A stretch of 64,000 bases of DNA from Actinocrispum wychmicini (GTDB lineage: Bacteria > Actinomycetota > Actinomycetes > Mycobacteriales > Pseudonocardiaceae). Made by a program: the position numbers and the translations under genes. The notes below the pieces were generated by a model. That model was not told the DNA's origin. It did no database searches and saw only the letters and a list, made by a program, of their open reading frames with translations. Positions 17,745-26,410 of this stretch are shown here, one piece after another; position 1 is the first letter of the stretch; every line of letters begins with the position of its first letter. The stretch is taken from positions 682,001-746,000 of the forward strand of contig NZ_SLWS01000005.1 of NCBI RefSeq assembly GCF_004345645.1, written 5' to 3'.

Positions 17745-17772
17745 CGACCGGCATTGGTGGCAAGATTGCCGG

Positions 17773-18084
17773 GTGACCACCGCGTTGTTCTACCTCGTCG
17801 TCATGGTGTTCGTGGCGGCCGTGGTGTTCCTCCTGGCCTCGGTGCTGTTCGGCCGGGGCGAGGAGTTGCCGCCGCTGCCGCCGGGCGCGTCCCCGACCAG
17901 GCTGCCCGCCGACGACGTGACCTCGGACGACCTGAGAAATGTCCGGTTCCAGCTGGTGCTGCGGGGGTACAAGATGTCCGAGGTGGACTGGGTGCTGCGG
18001 CGCCTGGGCACCGAACTGGACGACCTGCGCGCGCACGTCGCGGATCTGGAACACAGGCTTGAGGAACGGGCGGCCGCGGAGTGA
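17773..18084 (+). CDS. DivIVA-domain membrane-anchored protein
   Basis: 103-residue protein with one N-terminal TM (LFYLVVMVFVAAVVFLLASV), a proline-rich linker and a DivIVA-like motif: VRFQLVLRGYKMSEVDWVLR followed by a short coiled coil. It corresponds to mycobacterial Rv1209, in the same place before the 3-methyladenine glycosylase. A role at the cell pole or division site is inferred from the DivIVA motif only. Overlaps tag by GTGA. Confidence 0.82.
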   Translation: MTTALFYLVVMVFVAAVVFLLASVLFGRGEELPPLPPGASPTRLPADDVTSDDLRNVRFQLVLRGYKMSEVDWVLRRLGTELDDLRAHVADLEHRLEERAAAE

Positions 18085-18626
18085 CCGAGAAGAAGCGTTG
18101 TGCATGGGGTGACTCGACCCCCGAGTACGTGAAGTACCACGACGAGGAGTGGGGTGTCCCGCTGCGCGGCGAAACGGCCATGTACGAACGGATGTGCCTG
18201 GAGTCGTTCCAGTCCGGCCTGTCCTGGATCACGATCCTGCGCAAGCGCGAGAACTTCCGCCGCGCCTTCGCCGGGTTCGACCCGAAGCTGGTGGCCGAGT
18301 TCACCGAGGACGACAAGGCGCGGCTGATGGCGGACGCGTCGATCGTGCGCAACCGCGCCAAGATCGACGCGGCGGTCCGCAACGCCGGCACCGTGCTCGA
18401 CCTGGACACACCGCTCGACGAGCTGCTCTGGTCGTTCGCGCCGAAGCGGCACCGGCGGCCGCGGACCATGGCGGACGTGCCCGCGGTGACCGACGAGTCG
18501 AAGGCCATGGCCAAGGAGCTCAAACGGCGGGGTTTCGTGTTCCTCGGACCGACCACGTGTTACGCGTTGATGCAGGCGACCGGGATCGTCGACGACCATA
18601 TCGCCGCCTGTTGGCTGGCGAAGTGA
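18081..18626 (+). CDS. tag: DNA-3-methyladenine glycosylase I
   Basis: 181-residue base-excision repair enzyme removing 3-methyladenine. CAWGDSTPEYVKYHDEEWG carries the first zinc ligand and the base-binding pocket; FQSGLSWITILRKRENFR, then FLGPTTCYALMQATGIVDDH and HIAACW complete the family pattern, including the other zinc ligands (C and H near the C-terminus). GTG start overlaps the upstream stop. Confidence 0.93.
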   Translation: MTEKKRCAWGDSTPEYVKYHDEEWGVPLRGETAMYERMCLESFQSGLSWITILRKRENFRRAFAGFDPKLVAEFTEDDKARLMADASIVRNRAKIDAAVRNAGTVLDLDTPLDELLWSFAPKRHRRPRTMADVPAVTDESKAMAKELKRRGFVFLGPTTCYALMQATGIVDDHIAACWLAK

Positions 18627-18887
18627 AATGGCCGCCGAATTCAATCCGGACACCGTGACCAGCTCGTTACCAACCACTAGAACAATCGTTCCGGCGTGTC
18701 GCACTTCGGCGTGTCGCCCTCGCGCGGGCTGGACCTGGAATCCGTCACACCTGGTCGGCGAGTGGTAACCAAACGACACGCAAAAGATCGGTTCGATTTC
18801 GTCGCGGTGAGTGGATAGGAGAGAATGGCACTAACCGCGGTTGGCAGCCCGATCGCGGTGGGCAGGCTATGACGGAGGGAGCACGCT

Positions 18888-19055
18888 ATGGCGGCCATGA
18901 AGCCCCGGACCGGTGACGGTCCCCTCGAGGTGACCAAGGAGGGTCGGGGCATCGTGATGCGCGTCCCACTGGAGGGTGGTGGGCGACTCGTCGTGGAGAT
19001 GTCACCGGACGAGGCCAGTGCCCTGGGGGACGCGCTGAAAGCCGCTGCCGGCTGA
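18888..19055 (+). CDS. DUF3117 small conserved protein
   Basis: 55-residue actinobacterial protein (MAAMKPRTGDGPLEVTKEGR start, ending DEASALGDALKAAAG), the same small conserved gene found after tagA in mycobacteria (Rv1211). ATG has GGAGG 10 nt upstream. Function unknown. The 261 bp upstream, back to tag, contain no convincing gene, only a small AACCGCGGTT palindrome near 18834-18843; the promoter is presumably there. Confidence 0.85.
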   Translation: MAAMKPRTGDGPLEVTKEGRGIVMRVPLEGGGRLVVEMSPDEASALGDALKAAAG

Positions 19056-19076
19056 CGCCTGGAAAGAACCACTCCA

Positions 19077-19104
19077 GCCCCGGTGTCCACTAGGGAGCCG
19101 GGGC
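19077..19104 (+). terminator. Hairpin after DUF3117 gene
   Basis: GCCCCGG (19077-19083) pairs with CCGGGGC (19098-19104) across a 14-nt loop, 22 nt after the DUF3117 stop. No U-tract follows. Confidence 0.45.
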
Positions 19105-19135
19105 CGCGTCACATCAAGTCCGAGGGGGCCCTGAG

Positions 19136-20650
19136 TTGCGTATGCCGGCATTACCGAGCCCGTTGCCTGAGATCGAGGTGACCGCGGCGGCCCGTCGTGG
19201 CCTGCCGCTGGTGGTGCTGGCGCGAGCCGGCGACGACGATCTCGCGCCGCTGCTCGGTCCTGGCGGCGCGGACCTCGGGGCGGACTGGGCGACCGCGGTG
19301 GGCCTGACCGGCAAAGCCGGTGAGGTGCACACCGCGGCCACCCAGGGCGCGGGTGTCCGGTGGGTGGCCGGGATCGGCGACGGCGAACCGCGGCAGTGGC
19401 GCAAGGCAGGCGCGGCGTTGGTGCGCGCCTTCGAGACCCGCGCGTCGACCGAGGCCGACGCCGGCCGCCGGGTGCCGAGGGCACTGCAGTTGACGTTGCC
19501 GCCGGAGGCGGGCGAGGAGGAGGTCACCGAACTGGTGCTCGGCGTGAGCCTGGGCGGCTACCGGTTCAAGCTGACGAACACCGCGCCGAAGCCACGGCTG
19601 CGCGCACTGCGGCTGGTGGCGGGTGAACCGAGCCAGTTGGAACTCCTGCGTACCGCCGTTGAGCGGACGCTCGCGTACGCGGCCGGCACGGTCGCCACCC
19701 GCGACATGGGCAACACCCCGTCGAACATCAAGGATCCGGCCTGGCTGGCGCAGACGGCCGTCAAGTTGGCAGCGGACGTACCGGGCCTGCGGGTGTCGGT
19801 GTACGACGAGCGCTGGATGGCCGCACAGGGTTTCGGCGGCGTCCTCGCGGTCGGCGGCGGCTCGTCCCGACCGCCGCGGTTCGTGGTCCTGTCCTACCGC
19901 CCCTCTCGTTCGGCCGGTCCGCACATCGCGTTGGTCGGCAAGGGAATCACGTTCGACACGGGCGGCATCTCGATCAAGCCCGCGGACGGGATGCAGTGGA
20001 TGCGGACGGACATGGCCGGCGGCGCGGCCGTGATCTCGGCCCTGGTCACCGTGGCCCGCCTCGGCCTGCCGGTCCGGGTCACCGGCCTGGTGCCGATCGC
20101 GGAGAACCACGTGTCCGGCTCCGCGTACCGACCCGGCGACATCGTCCGCCACTACGACGGCCAGACCACCGAAGTGAGCAACACGGACGCCGAAGGCCGA
20201 ATGGTCCTCGCCGACGCGTTGGGCTACGCGGTGCGGAACATCGGCCCGGACCTGATGGTCGACGTGGCCACCCTGACCGGCTCGATGAAGATCGCGCTCG
20301 GCACGCGGACCGGCGGCGTCTTCGCCACCGAGGACGACCTCGCCGCCCGGATCGTCGAAGCCGGCGCCCGCCGCGGCGAAGCCTGGTGGCGGATGCCGTT
20401 GCTGGCCGACCACGAGGACGCGGTCGTCAGCGAGGTCGCGGACTGGCAGCAGTGCCCGCCCGGTCCGGGCAGCATCACGGCCGCCCTGTTCCTGCGGAAG
20501 TTCACCGGTGGCCTGCCGTGGGCCCATCTGGACATCGCCGGACCGGCCCGGTCGGAGAAGGTCGTCGACGAGATCGTCCCTGGCGCGACGGGTTTCGCCA
20601 CCCGAACCTTGGTCGAACTGGTCGCCTCCTACCAGACTCACGACACCTGA
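19136..20650 (+). CDS. Leucyl aminopeptidase family (M17) protein
   Basis: 504-residue cytosolic M17 metallo-aminopeptidase. The C-terminal catalytic domain has LVGKGITFDTGG, the metal/catalytic NTDAEGRMVLADAL and the downstream LTGSMKIALG. The N-terminal macro-like domain is divergent. TTG at 19136 is favoured by GAGGGGG 7 nt upstream; an ATG two codons later is the alternative. It is not part of the mycobacterial order here. Its last 13 nt overlap the convergent LysR gene. Confidence 0.88.
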   Translation: MRMPALPSPLPEIEVTAAARRGLPLVVLARAGDDDLAPLLGPGGADLGADWATAVGLTGKAGEVHTAATQGAGVRWVAGIGDGEPRQWRKAGAALVRAFETRASTEADAGRRVPRALQLTLPPEAGEEEVTELVLGVSLGGYRFKLTNTAPKPRLRALRLVAGEPSQLELLRTAVERTLAYAAGTVATRDMGNTPSNIKDPAWLAQTAVKLAADVPGLRVSVYDERWMAAQGFGGVLAVGGGSSRPPRFVVLSYRPSRSAGPHIALVGKGITFDTGGISIKPADGMQWMRTDMAGGAAVISALVTVARLGLPVRVTGLVPIAENHVSGSAYRPGDIVRHYDGQTTEVSNTDAEGRMVLADALGYAVRNIGPDLMVDVATLTGSMKIALGTRTGGVFATEDDLAARIVEAGARRGEAWWRMPLLADHEDAVVSEVADWQQCPPGPGSITAALFLRKFTGGLPWAHLDIAGPARSEKVVDEIVPGATGFATRTLVELVASYQTHDT

Positions 20651-21588
20651 TCGGGGCCGTTGAGGAGGGCGTAGTCGCGGAAGGCCCGCACGGCCGGCGC
20701 CATCTGGTTGTGGGCGGGCCAGGCCAGGGCCACCAGTCGGCCGGCCTTGGGGGTGACCGGGATCTCGACCAGCCCGGGGATCGGTTGGTCGGTGACCGGC
20801 AGCAGGGCGACGCCGAGGCCGGCCGAGACCAGGCCGCGGACGGTGTCGATTTCCTGGCCCTCAAAGGCCATTCGGGGGATGAAGCCGGCTGTCGCGAACA
20901 GGTCGTCGGTGATCTGGCGCAGGCCGAAACCGTGTTCCAGGCCCACGAACTCCTCGCCGGCCAGTTCGGCGATGCGGACCCGGGACCGGCCGGCGAGGCG
21001 GTGGGTCTCGGGCAGGGTCAGCATCAGTTCCTGATGTCGCATCGGTGCCCACCGCACTGCCGGGTCGTCCGGTGGGGGACCGAAGAACGCCAGGTCCACC
21101 TCGCCGGCGCGGAGCCGGGCGAGCACTTCGTCCCGGGAGGACTGCACGAGGCCGAACCGCACCCGGGGGTGTCCGGTCCGGAACGCGCGGACCAACTCGG
21201 GGACCAGGGACCGGCCGAGCATGTGCAGGAAACCGAGGACGACCCGGCCGCTGTTCGGGTCGACTTCCTCAGCCACGCGCCGGGTTCCCGCCTCAAGCGC
21301 GCCCATGGAAGCCGTTGCCGCGTTCACGAGTAGGTGGCCCGCTCGGGTCAGCCTGATCCCTCGGCCGTCCTTCACGACGAGCGGCGCGCCCACCTCTTCG
21401 CCCAGTGCGGCCAGCCAACGGCTGATCGTGGGTTGGGGCACGCCCAGACGTTCGGCCGCGCGGGTGACGTTGCCCTCGACGGCAAGCGCGCGCAGCATCG
21501 CCAGCCGCGGCGCGATCGCCGTGGCCAGCCATTCATACGCGGGGGTATCAATGACTCGATAGTGCCGTATTGGACGGATGAATTCCAT
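20638..21588 (-). CDS. LysR-family transcriptional regulator
   Basis: 316 residues if started at ATG 21588. The N-terminal helix-turn-helix reads AVEGNVTRAAERLGVPQPTI, followed by the linker helix and a periplasmic-binding-like effector domain (LVQSSRDEVLARLRAGEVDL, GLGVALLPV). It is divergent from an MFS exporter gene only 13 bp away, so it probably controls that gene. A GTG at 21555 would start just before the HTH and leave a more usual 46-bp promoter gap, so the start is uncertain. Confidence 0.85.
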   Translation of the reverse strand: MEFIRPIRHYRVIDTPAYEWLATAIAPRLAMLRALAVEGNVTRAAERLGVPQPTISRWLAALGEEVGAPLVVKDGRGIRLTRAGHLLVNAATASMGALEAGTRRVAEEVDPNSGRVVLGFLHMLGRSLVPELVRAFRTGHPRVRFGLVQSSRDEVLARLRAGEVDLAFFGPPPDDPAVRWAPMRHQELMLTLPETHRLAGRSRVRIAELAGEEFVGLEHGFGLRQITDDLFATAGFIPRMAFEGQEIDTVRGLVSAGLGVALLPVTDQPIPGLVEIPVTPKAGRLVALAWPAHNQMAPAVRAFRDYALLNGPDQVS

Positions 21589-21601
21589 GTTCCTACCGTG
21601 A

Positions 21602-22759
21602 ATGCCCGTGGACAGGATTACGGTCGGGGTCGCCGCCGGCGGACTCGCGAGTTTCGCCCTGCTGTACGCACCCCAGCCGGTGTTGCCGCAAATCGCCGCC
21701 GAGTACGGAATTCCGCCCGCCCAGGCCTCGCTCACCGTCGGGGTCGCGACCGGCGCATTGGCGCTGGGTGTGATCCCGCTTTCACTCCTGTCGGAAATCA
21801 CCGGCCGCCGGCCCGTTCTCCTCATGTCGGTGGTCGTCGCGGCCGTGGTCGGCCTCGTTGTGCCCTTGGTCCCGTCGTTTGGCGTCCTGGTGGCGCTGCG
21901 CGCCGTTCAAGGTCTCGCGCTTGCCGGTTTTCCCGCTGTGGCAATGGCTTATCTGGCCGAGCGGGACCGGATAAACGCCATTGGCATGCTCATTGCCGGC
22001 AACACGTTCGGCGGCATGGTCGGTCGGCTCGTCGCCGGCCAGGTCGGCACCTGGCGGGCGGGCACGGCGGTGGTCGCCGTCCTCGGGGCGCTGGCCACGG
22101 TCGTGCTCGTGGTGACGCTGCCCAAAGGCGACCCTCGGCCGGTCCGAACCAAGATCCACCTGAAGCCGGCCGTGCGCAAGCCGATCCTTCTGGCGCTCTA
22201 CGCCGTCGCGGTCCTTGGCATGGGCGCGTTTGTGGGCTTGTACAACGCCATAGGGTTCCGGCTCGCCGCGCCGCCGCTGTCGCTGAGCCCGCAAGTCGCA
22301 TCCCTGGTGTTCGTGGCGTACGCGATCGGCGCGTTCAGTTCGGCGACCGTGGGGCGTATGGCTGACAAACGACGCGCGCTGTTCGCGATGCTCCTCCTGG
22401 CAGCGGTCGGCGCGATCGTGACGATTCCGACGAACATCGTGCTGGTGGCCATCGGATTCGCCCTGTTCACCGCTGGATTCTTCGCGGTGCACGCGGCCGC
22501 CAGCGGATGGGTGAACCAGGTCGCGACGGACAAAGGCCCCGCGTCCGGCCTGTACTCGGGCAGTTACTACGCCGGGGCGTTCGTCGGCGGCACCGCCGGG
22601 ACGAGCATCTACGCGGCGTGGGGCTGGGTGGCGTTGGTCGCGGCGTCGGTCGGCTGGCTGTCGCTGGCCGCCGCCGGTGTCTGGCTGGCCGGCCGGCGGA
22701 AGACCCTGTCCAGCGCGAAGAACTTGAGCAGGAAGACCGGGGCGCCACTGGCGACGTAG
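21602..22759 (+). CDS. MFS transporter (DHA1-type exporter)
   Basis: 385-residue, 12-TM major facilitator protein. The motif-A-like SEITGRRPVLL follows TM2, AVQGLALAGFPAVAMAYLAE covers TM4, and GRMADKRRALFAML is the second-half loop. The family exports drugs, sugars or amino acids; the substrate is unknown. The last TM ends near codon 365; the final 20 residues are encoded inside the convergent GtrA gene. ATG at 21602 has no clear SD; a GTG at 21608 is an alternative. Confidence 0.85.
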   Translation: MPVDRITVGVAAGGLASFALLYAPQPVLPQIAAEYGIPPAQASLTVGVATGALALGVIPLSLLSEITGRRPVLLMSVVVAAVVGLVVPLVPSFGVLVALRAVQGLALAGFPAVAMAYLAERDRINAIGMLIAGNTFGGMVGRLVAGQVGTWRAGTAVVAVLGALATVVLVVTLPKGDPRPVRTKIHLKPAVRKPILLALYAVAVLGMGAFVGLYNAIGFRLAAPPLSLSPQVASLVFVAYAIGAFSSATVGRMADKRRALFAMLLLAAVGAIVTIPTNIVLVAIGFALFTAGFFAVHAAASGWVNQVATDKGPASGLYSGSYYAGAFVGGTAGTSIYAAWGWVALVAASVGWLSLAAAGVWLAGRRKTLSSAKNLSRKTGAPLAT

Positions 22760-23118
22760 GTGATGATCAGGCTGAGCGTCTTCCAGCCGTGGTCGGCGAT
22801 CAACGGGTCGAGCAGCCAGTCCATCAACGTCGTGATGGCGACGGACAACGCGCCGCCCGCGGCGGTCACCACGACATAGGCGACGATCTCGGTCCTGCGC
22901 CCGGCGCTGCCCGTGTTGCCCCAAGCCCACCTTCGAATGAGCAGGAAGTGCGGCACCGCGCCCACCAGGAACGCGATGGTGCTCGCTGTCATCGCGCCGG
23001 AATCCCAGACGCCATACATGACCAGCAGCACCACCTGGCTGATGCCCGTCGCCAGCAGCGAGGCCATCGAGTACCTGGTGAAAATCCTGCTCACAGCACG
23101 AGACTTCGCCTCAGTCAC
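22609..23118 (-). CDS. GtrA-family membrane protein
   Basis: 169-residue protein with four TM helices (MASLLATGISQVVLLVMYGV, IAFLVGAVPHFLLIRRWAW, VVVTAAGGALSVAITTL, LIITYVASGAPVFLLKFFAL). PHFLLIRRWAWG and FLLKFFALDRVF are GtrA signatures. GtrA proteins act in polyprenyl-linked sugar flipping. GTG at 23118 is inside the upstream glycosyltransferase end (8-nt overlap). Its 3' 151 nt overlap the MFS gene on the other strand. Confidence 0.8.
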   Translation of the reverse strand: MTEAKSRAVSRIFTRYSMASLLATGISQVVLLVMYGVWDSGAMTASTIAFLVGAVPHFLLIRRWAWGNTGSAGRRTEIVAYVVVTAAGGALSVAITTLMDWLLDPLIADHGWKTLSLIITYVASGAPVFLLKFFALDRVFRRPASQTPAAASDSQPTDAATNATQPHAA

Positions 23119-24283
23119 TGAGGACACTCTCAGACAGGACGGACCGGTAGACATCGACGGTCTGTTCCGCGACGGTCGCCCACGAGAACTCCCGCACGGC
23201 CCGTTCGCGCCCCGCCGCCCCCATCGCCTTGGCCCGTTCGGTGTCTCTGAGCAGGGCGTTCACCGCGTTCGCGAGGCCCTCCCGGTAGGCCTCGGAGTCG
23301 TGCTCGTCGTAGTGCACGAGCAGTCCCGTGCGGCCGTCGTCGACGACTTCCGGGATCCCGCCGACGTCGGACGCGACCACGGCTGTGGCGCACGCCATGG
23401 CCTCCAGGTTCACGATCCCGAGCGGTTCGTACACCGACGGGCACACGAACGCGGTCGCGTGGCTCAACACCTGCAGGACCTCGGCCGGCCGCAGCATCTG
23501 CTGGATCCAGAACACGCCGGCCCTGGACTCCGCCAGCTCGGCCACTGCCCGCCGGGTCTCCTCGGCGATCTCCGGCGTGTCCGGCGCGCCCGCGCAGAGC
23601 ACCAGCTGCGCGTCCGGGTCCATCCGGTGTGCGGCCGCGACCAGGTGCCCGACACCTTTCTGCCGGGTGATCCGGCCGATGAACGCGACGATCGGTAAGT
23701 CCGGGTCGATGCCGTAGTGCTCAAGCGCGTCGGTCTCGACGACCGGGTGGTACGCGGACGTGTCGATTCCGTTGCGTACTACGTGCACTCGCGCGGGGTC
23801 GAGCACCGGGTAGCAGTCGAGAACGTCCGTCCGCATGCCGTCGCTGACGGCGATGATCGCGTCGGCGGCCTCGTAGGCGGTGCGCTCCACCCACGATGAC
23901 AACCGGTACCCGCCCCCGAGCTGCTCGGCCTTCCACGGCCGGCGCGGTTCGAGGGAATGCGCGGTGATCACATGCGGCACGCCGTGCAGGAGCTTGCCCA
24001 GGTGCCCGGCCATGTTGGCGTACCAGGTGTGGGAGTGCAGCAGTTCGACGCTTTCGGTGGCGGCCGCCATCAGGACGTCCACGGACAGCGTCCGCAGGGC
24101 GGCGTTCGCGTGTTCCAGGCCCGGGCCGGGATTGTGCGAGAACGCGTCCTCCCGCGGGCCACCGAAACAGTGCACGTCCACGTCGACGAGCTCACGCAGG
24201 CGCGGCACCAGAAAACCCACATGGACACCGGCACCGCCGTAGATCTCCGGCGGGTACTCGCGCGTCAACAGACCGATTCGCAC
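23111..24283 (-). CDS. glgM: Alpha-maltose-1-phosphate synthase / glycogen synthase-like GT4 enzyme
   Basis: 390-residue GT-B glycosyltransferase. N-terminal REYPPEIYGGAGVHV is the actinobacterial GlgA/GlgM signature; FIGRITRQKGVGHLV and VYEPLGIVNLEAMACATAVV give the C-terminal nucleotide-sugar site (E-x7-E). In mycobacteria the orthologue (Rv1212c) makes maltose-1-phosphate from ADP-glucose and glucose-1-phosphate for alpha-glucan. GTG start at 24283. Divergent from glgC, which makes its ADP-glucose; the shared control region is 123 bp. Confidence 0.9.
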   Translation of the reverse strand: MRIGLLTREYPPEIYGGAGVHVGFLVPRLRELVDVDVHCFGGPREDAFSHNPGPGLEHANAALRTLSVDVLMAAATESVELLHSHTWYANMAGHLGKLLHGVPHVITAHSLEPRRPWKAEQLGGGYRLSSWVERTAYEAADAIIAVSDGMRTDVLDCYPVLDPARVHVVRNGIDTSAYHPVVETDALEHYGIDPDLPIVAFIGRITRQKGVGHLVAAAHRMDPDAQLVLCAGAPDTPEIAEETRRAVAELAESRAGVFWIQQMLRPAEVLQVLSHATAFVCPSVYEPLGIVNLEAMACATAVVASDVGGIPEVVDDGRTGLLVHYDEHDSEAYREGLANAVNALLRDTERAKAMGAAGRERAVREFSWATVAEQTVDVYRSVLSESVLSD

Positions 24284-24406
24284 AGGTGGTAACGGTAGTT
24301 GCTGTAGTTGCCGGAATCCTGCACCCGGGTGAACGTCACGCCAAAGGTCGCCGGCTGGGCATTTCGATCTGGCCGTGATCGCGGTGGCCGGGCTAGTGTC
24401 CGTGGC

Positions 24407-25624
24407 GTGAAAGGCCAGCCGTCTGTCCTCGGAATCGTGCTGGCGGGCGGGGAAGGCAAGCGCCTCTGGCCGCTGACCGCCGACCGTGCCAAGCCCGCGG
24501 TGCCGTTCGCCGGCAACTACCGGCTCGTCGACTTCGTACTGTCCAACCTGGTCAACGCCGGCTTCCACAAACTGTGCGTGCTGACCCAGTACAAGTCCCA
24601 CTCGCTGGACAGGCACATCTCCACGACCTGGCGCCTGTCGAACATCCTCGGCCAGTACGTCACCCCCGTCCCGGCCCAGCAGCGGTTGGGCAAGCGGTGG
24701 TACACGGGCAGCGCGGACGCGATCTTCCAGTCGCTGAACCTGGTGAACGACGAACGCCCGGACCACATCGCGGTGTTCGGCGCGGACCACGTGTACCGGA
24801 TGGACCCGTCCCAGATGGTTGAGGGGCACATCGAGTCCGGCATGGGGGTGACCGTGGCCGGGATCCGGGTGCCCCGCGCGACCGCCCGGTCGTTCGGCTG
24901 CATCGACTCGGACGTGACCGGCCGGATCACCAAGTTCCTGGAGAAACCCCAGGACCCGCCGCACGTACCGGGCGAGGAGGACGTCACGTTCGCCTCGATG
25001 GGCAACTACGTCTTCCGCACCGAGACCCTGGTCGAGGCGCTCCGCGCGGACGCCGCCAACCCCGACTCCGACCACGACATGGGCGGCGACATCATCCCCA
25101 TGCTCGTGGACGACGGGACCGCGGCGGTCTACGACTTCGACGACAACGAAGTGCCCGGGGCGACCGAACGCGACCGGGGCTACTGGCGGGACGTCGGCAC
25201 CCTGGACGCGTACTACGACGCCCACATGGACCTGGTCTCCGTCCACCCGGTCTTCAACCTGTACAACATGGCCTGGCCGATCCGGACCGCCACGCCGCCG
25301 CTGCCGCCGGCGAAGTTCGTCAACTCGGGCACCGCGGTGGAGTCGATCGTGGGCCCGGGGACGATCGTCTCCGGCTCGTCCGTCCGTGAATCGGTGGTCA
25401 GCGCGGACGTGGTGATCGACGACGGGGCCGTGGTCGAGGGGAGCGTGCTCCTGCCTGGCGTTCGCGTGGGCAAGGGCGCGGTGGTCCGCCGAGCGATCCT
25501 GGACAAGAACGTGATGGTGGCCGACGGCGCCCAGATCGGCGTGGACCTGGAGGCCGACAAGGAGCGCTACACGGTCAGCGCCGCCGGCATCATCGTGCTC
25601 GGCAAGGGCACCCGGGTCGAGTGA
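24407..25624 (+). CDS. glgC: Glucose-1-phosphate adenylyltransferase GlgC
   Basis: 405-residue enzyme making ADP-glucose from ATP and glucose-1-phosphate. VLAGGEGKRLWPLTADRAKP is the nucleotidyltransferase signature; GNYRLVDFVLSN, the substrate region FLEKPQDPP and a C-terminal left-handed beta-helix (VVIDDGAVVEGSVLLPGVRV) follow. GTG at 24407 directly precedes KGQPSVLGIVLAGG; longer starts would extend into the promoter shared with glgM. Confidence 0.93.
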   Translation: MKGQPSVLGIVLAGGEGKRLWPLTADRAKPAVPFAGNYRLVDFVLSNLVNAGFHKLCVLTQYKSHSLDRHISTTWRLSNILGQYVTPVPAQQRLGKRWYTGSADAIFQSLNLVNDERPDHIAVFGADHVYRMDPSQMVEGHIESGMGVTVAGIRVPRATARSFGCIDSDVTGRITKFLEKPQDPPHVPGEEDVTFASMGNYVFRTETLVEALRADAANPDSDHDMGGDIIPMLVDDGTAAVYDFDDNEVPGATERDRGYWRDVGTLDAYYDAHMDLVSVHPVFNLYNMAWPIRTATPPLPPAKFVNSGTAVESIVGPGTIVSGSSVRESVVSADVVIDDGAVVEGSVLLPGVRVGKGAVVRRAILDKNVMVADGAQIGVDLEADKERYTVSAAGIIVLGKGTRVE

Positions 25625-25630
25625 CCAGGA

Positions 25631-26281
25631 TCACGTGTTCTTGGCGGCCACCAGCAGGCCGTCGCCCACCGGCAGGAGCGACGGGACCAGCCGGTCGTCG
25701 TCCTTGACCAGGCGGGTGACCTCGCGCAACGCCATGGTGTCCTGCTCTCGGTCAGCGGGGTTCGCCACGCGGCCACGCCACAGGACGTTGTCGAAGGCGA
25801 TGACCCCGCCCGGCCGCAGCAGCCGGACACCCTGCTCGTAGTAGTTCGGGTACTCGGTCTTCGCCGCGTCCACGAACACCATGTCGTAGGCGGCGTCGGT
25901 CAGCCGGGGCAGCACGTCCAGGGCCCGGCCCATGATCAGCCGGGTCCGGCTGGGGCCGAAGCCGCCGGCCGCGTACGCGCGTTTCGCCGCGATCTGATGC
26001 TCGGGCTGCACGTCGATCGAGGTGAGCACGCCGTCCGGGGCCATCCCGCGCAGCAGGTAGACGCCGCTCAGGCCGGCGCCCGTGCCCACTTCGACGACGG
26101 CCTTCGCGCGCAGGGTCGCGGCCAGGAACTGCAGAGTGGCGCCGCCGGCCGGGCCGATCGGCACACAGCCGAGCTCCTGCCCGGCGGCTCTGGCGGCGAG
26201 CAGCGGTTCGTCCTCGGCCAGGTAGTCTTCGACGTAGTTCCGCAGCCCGGCCGGCCATTCGGGTGTCACGACATGCGACAT
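25631..26281 (-). CDS. O-methyltransferase (class I, AdoMet-dependent)
   Basis: 216-residue COMT-like methyltransferase: VVEVGTGAGLSGVYLLRGM is the AdoMet glycine loop, LTSIDVQPEHQ is motif II, and VFVDAAKTEYPNYYEQGVRL carries the metal/substrate Asp region. It matches mycobacterial Rv1220c, the gene preceding sigE. Substrate unknown (catechol-like in relatives). Ends 6 bp from the convergent glgC. Confidence 0.88.
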   Translation of the reverse strand: MSHVVTPEWPAGLRNYVEDYLAEDEPLLAARAAGQELGCVPIGPAGGATLQFLAATLRAKAVVEVGTGAGLSGVYLLRGMAPDGVLTSIDVQPEHQIAAKRAYAAGGFGPSRTRLIMGRALDVLPRLTDAAYDMVFVDAAKTEYPNYYEQGVRLLRPGGVIAFDNVLWRGRVANPADREQDTMALREVTRLVKDDDRLVPSLLPVGDGLLVAAKNT

Positions 26282-26410
26282 TAGCGGTCGGGTGGCCGAA
26301 TCCGGTGGCGCCAGACCGCCGGAATTCTCAGGTTCTCCTCAGCCGCTTCTCACCCCACCCCTAACAGCGTCAGCGAAGCTGTCGACAACAAGGGGAGTCT
26401 CGTAGCCGAA

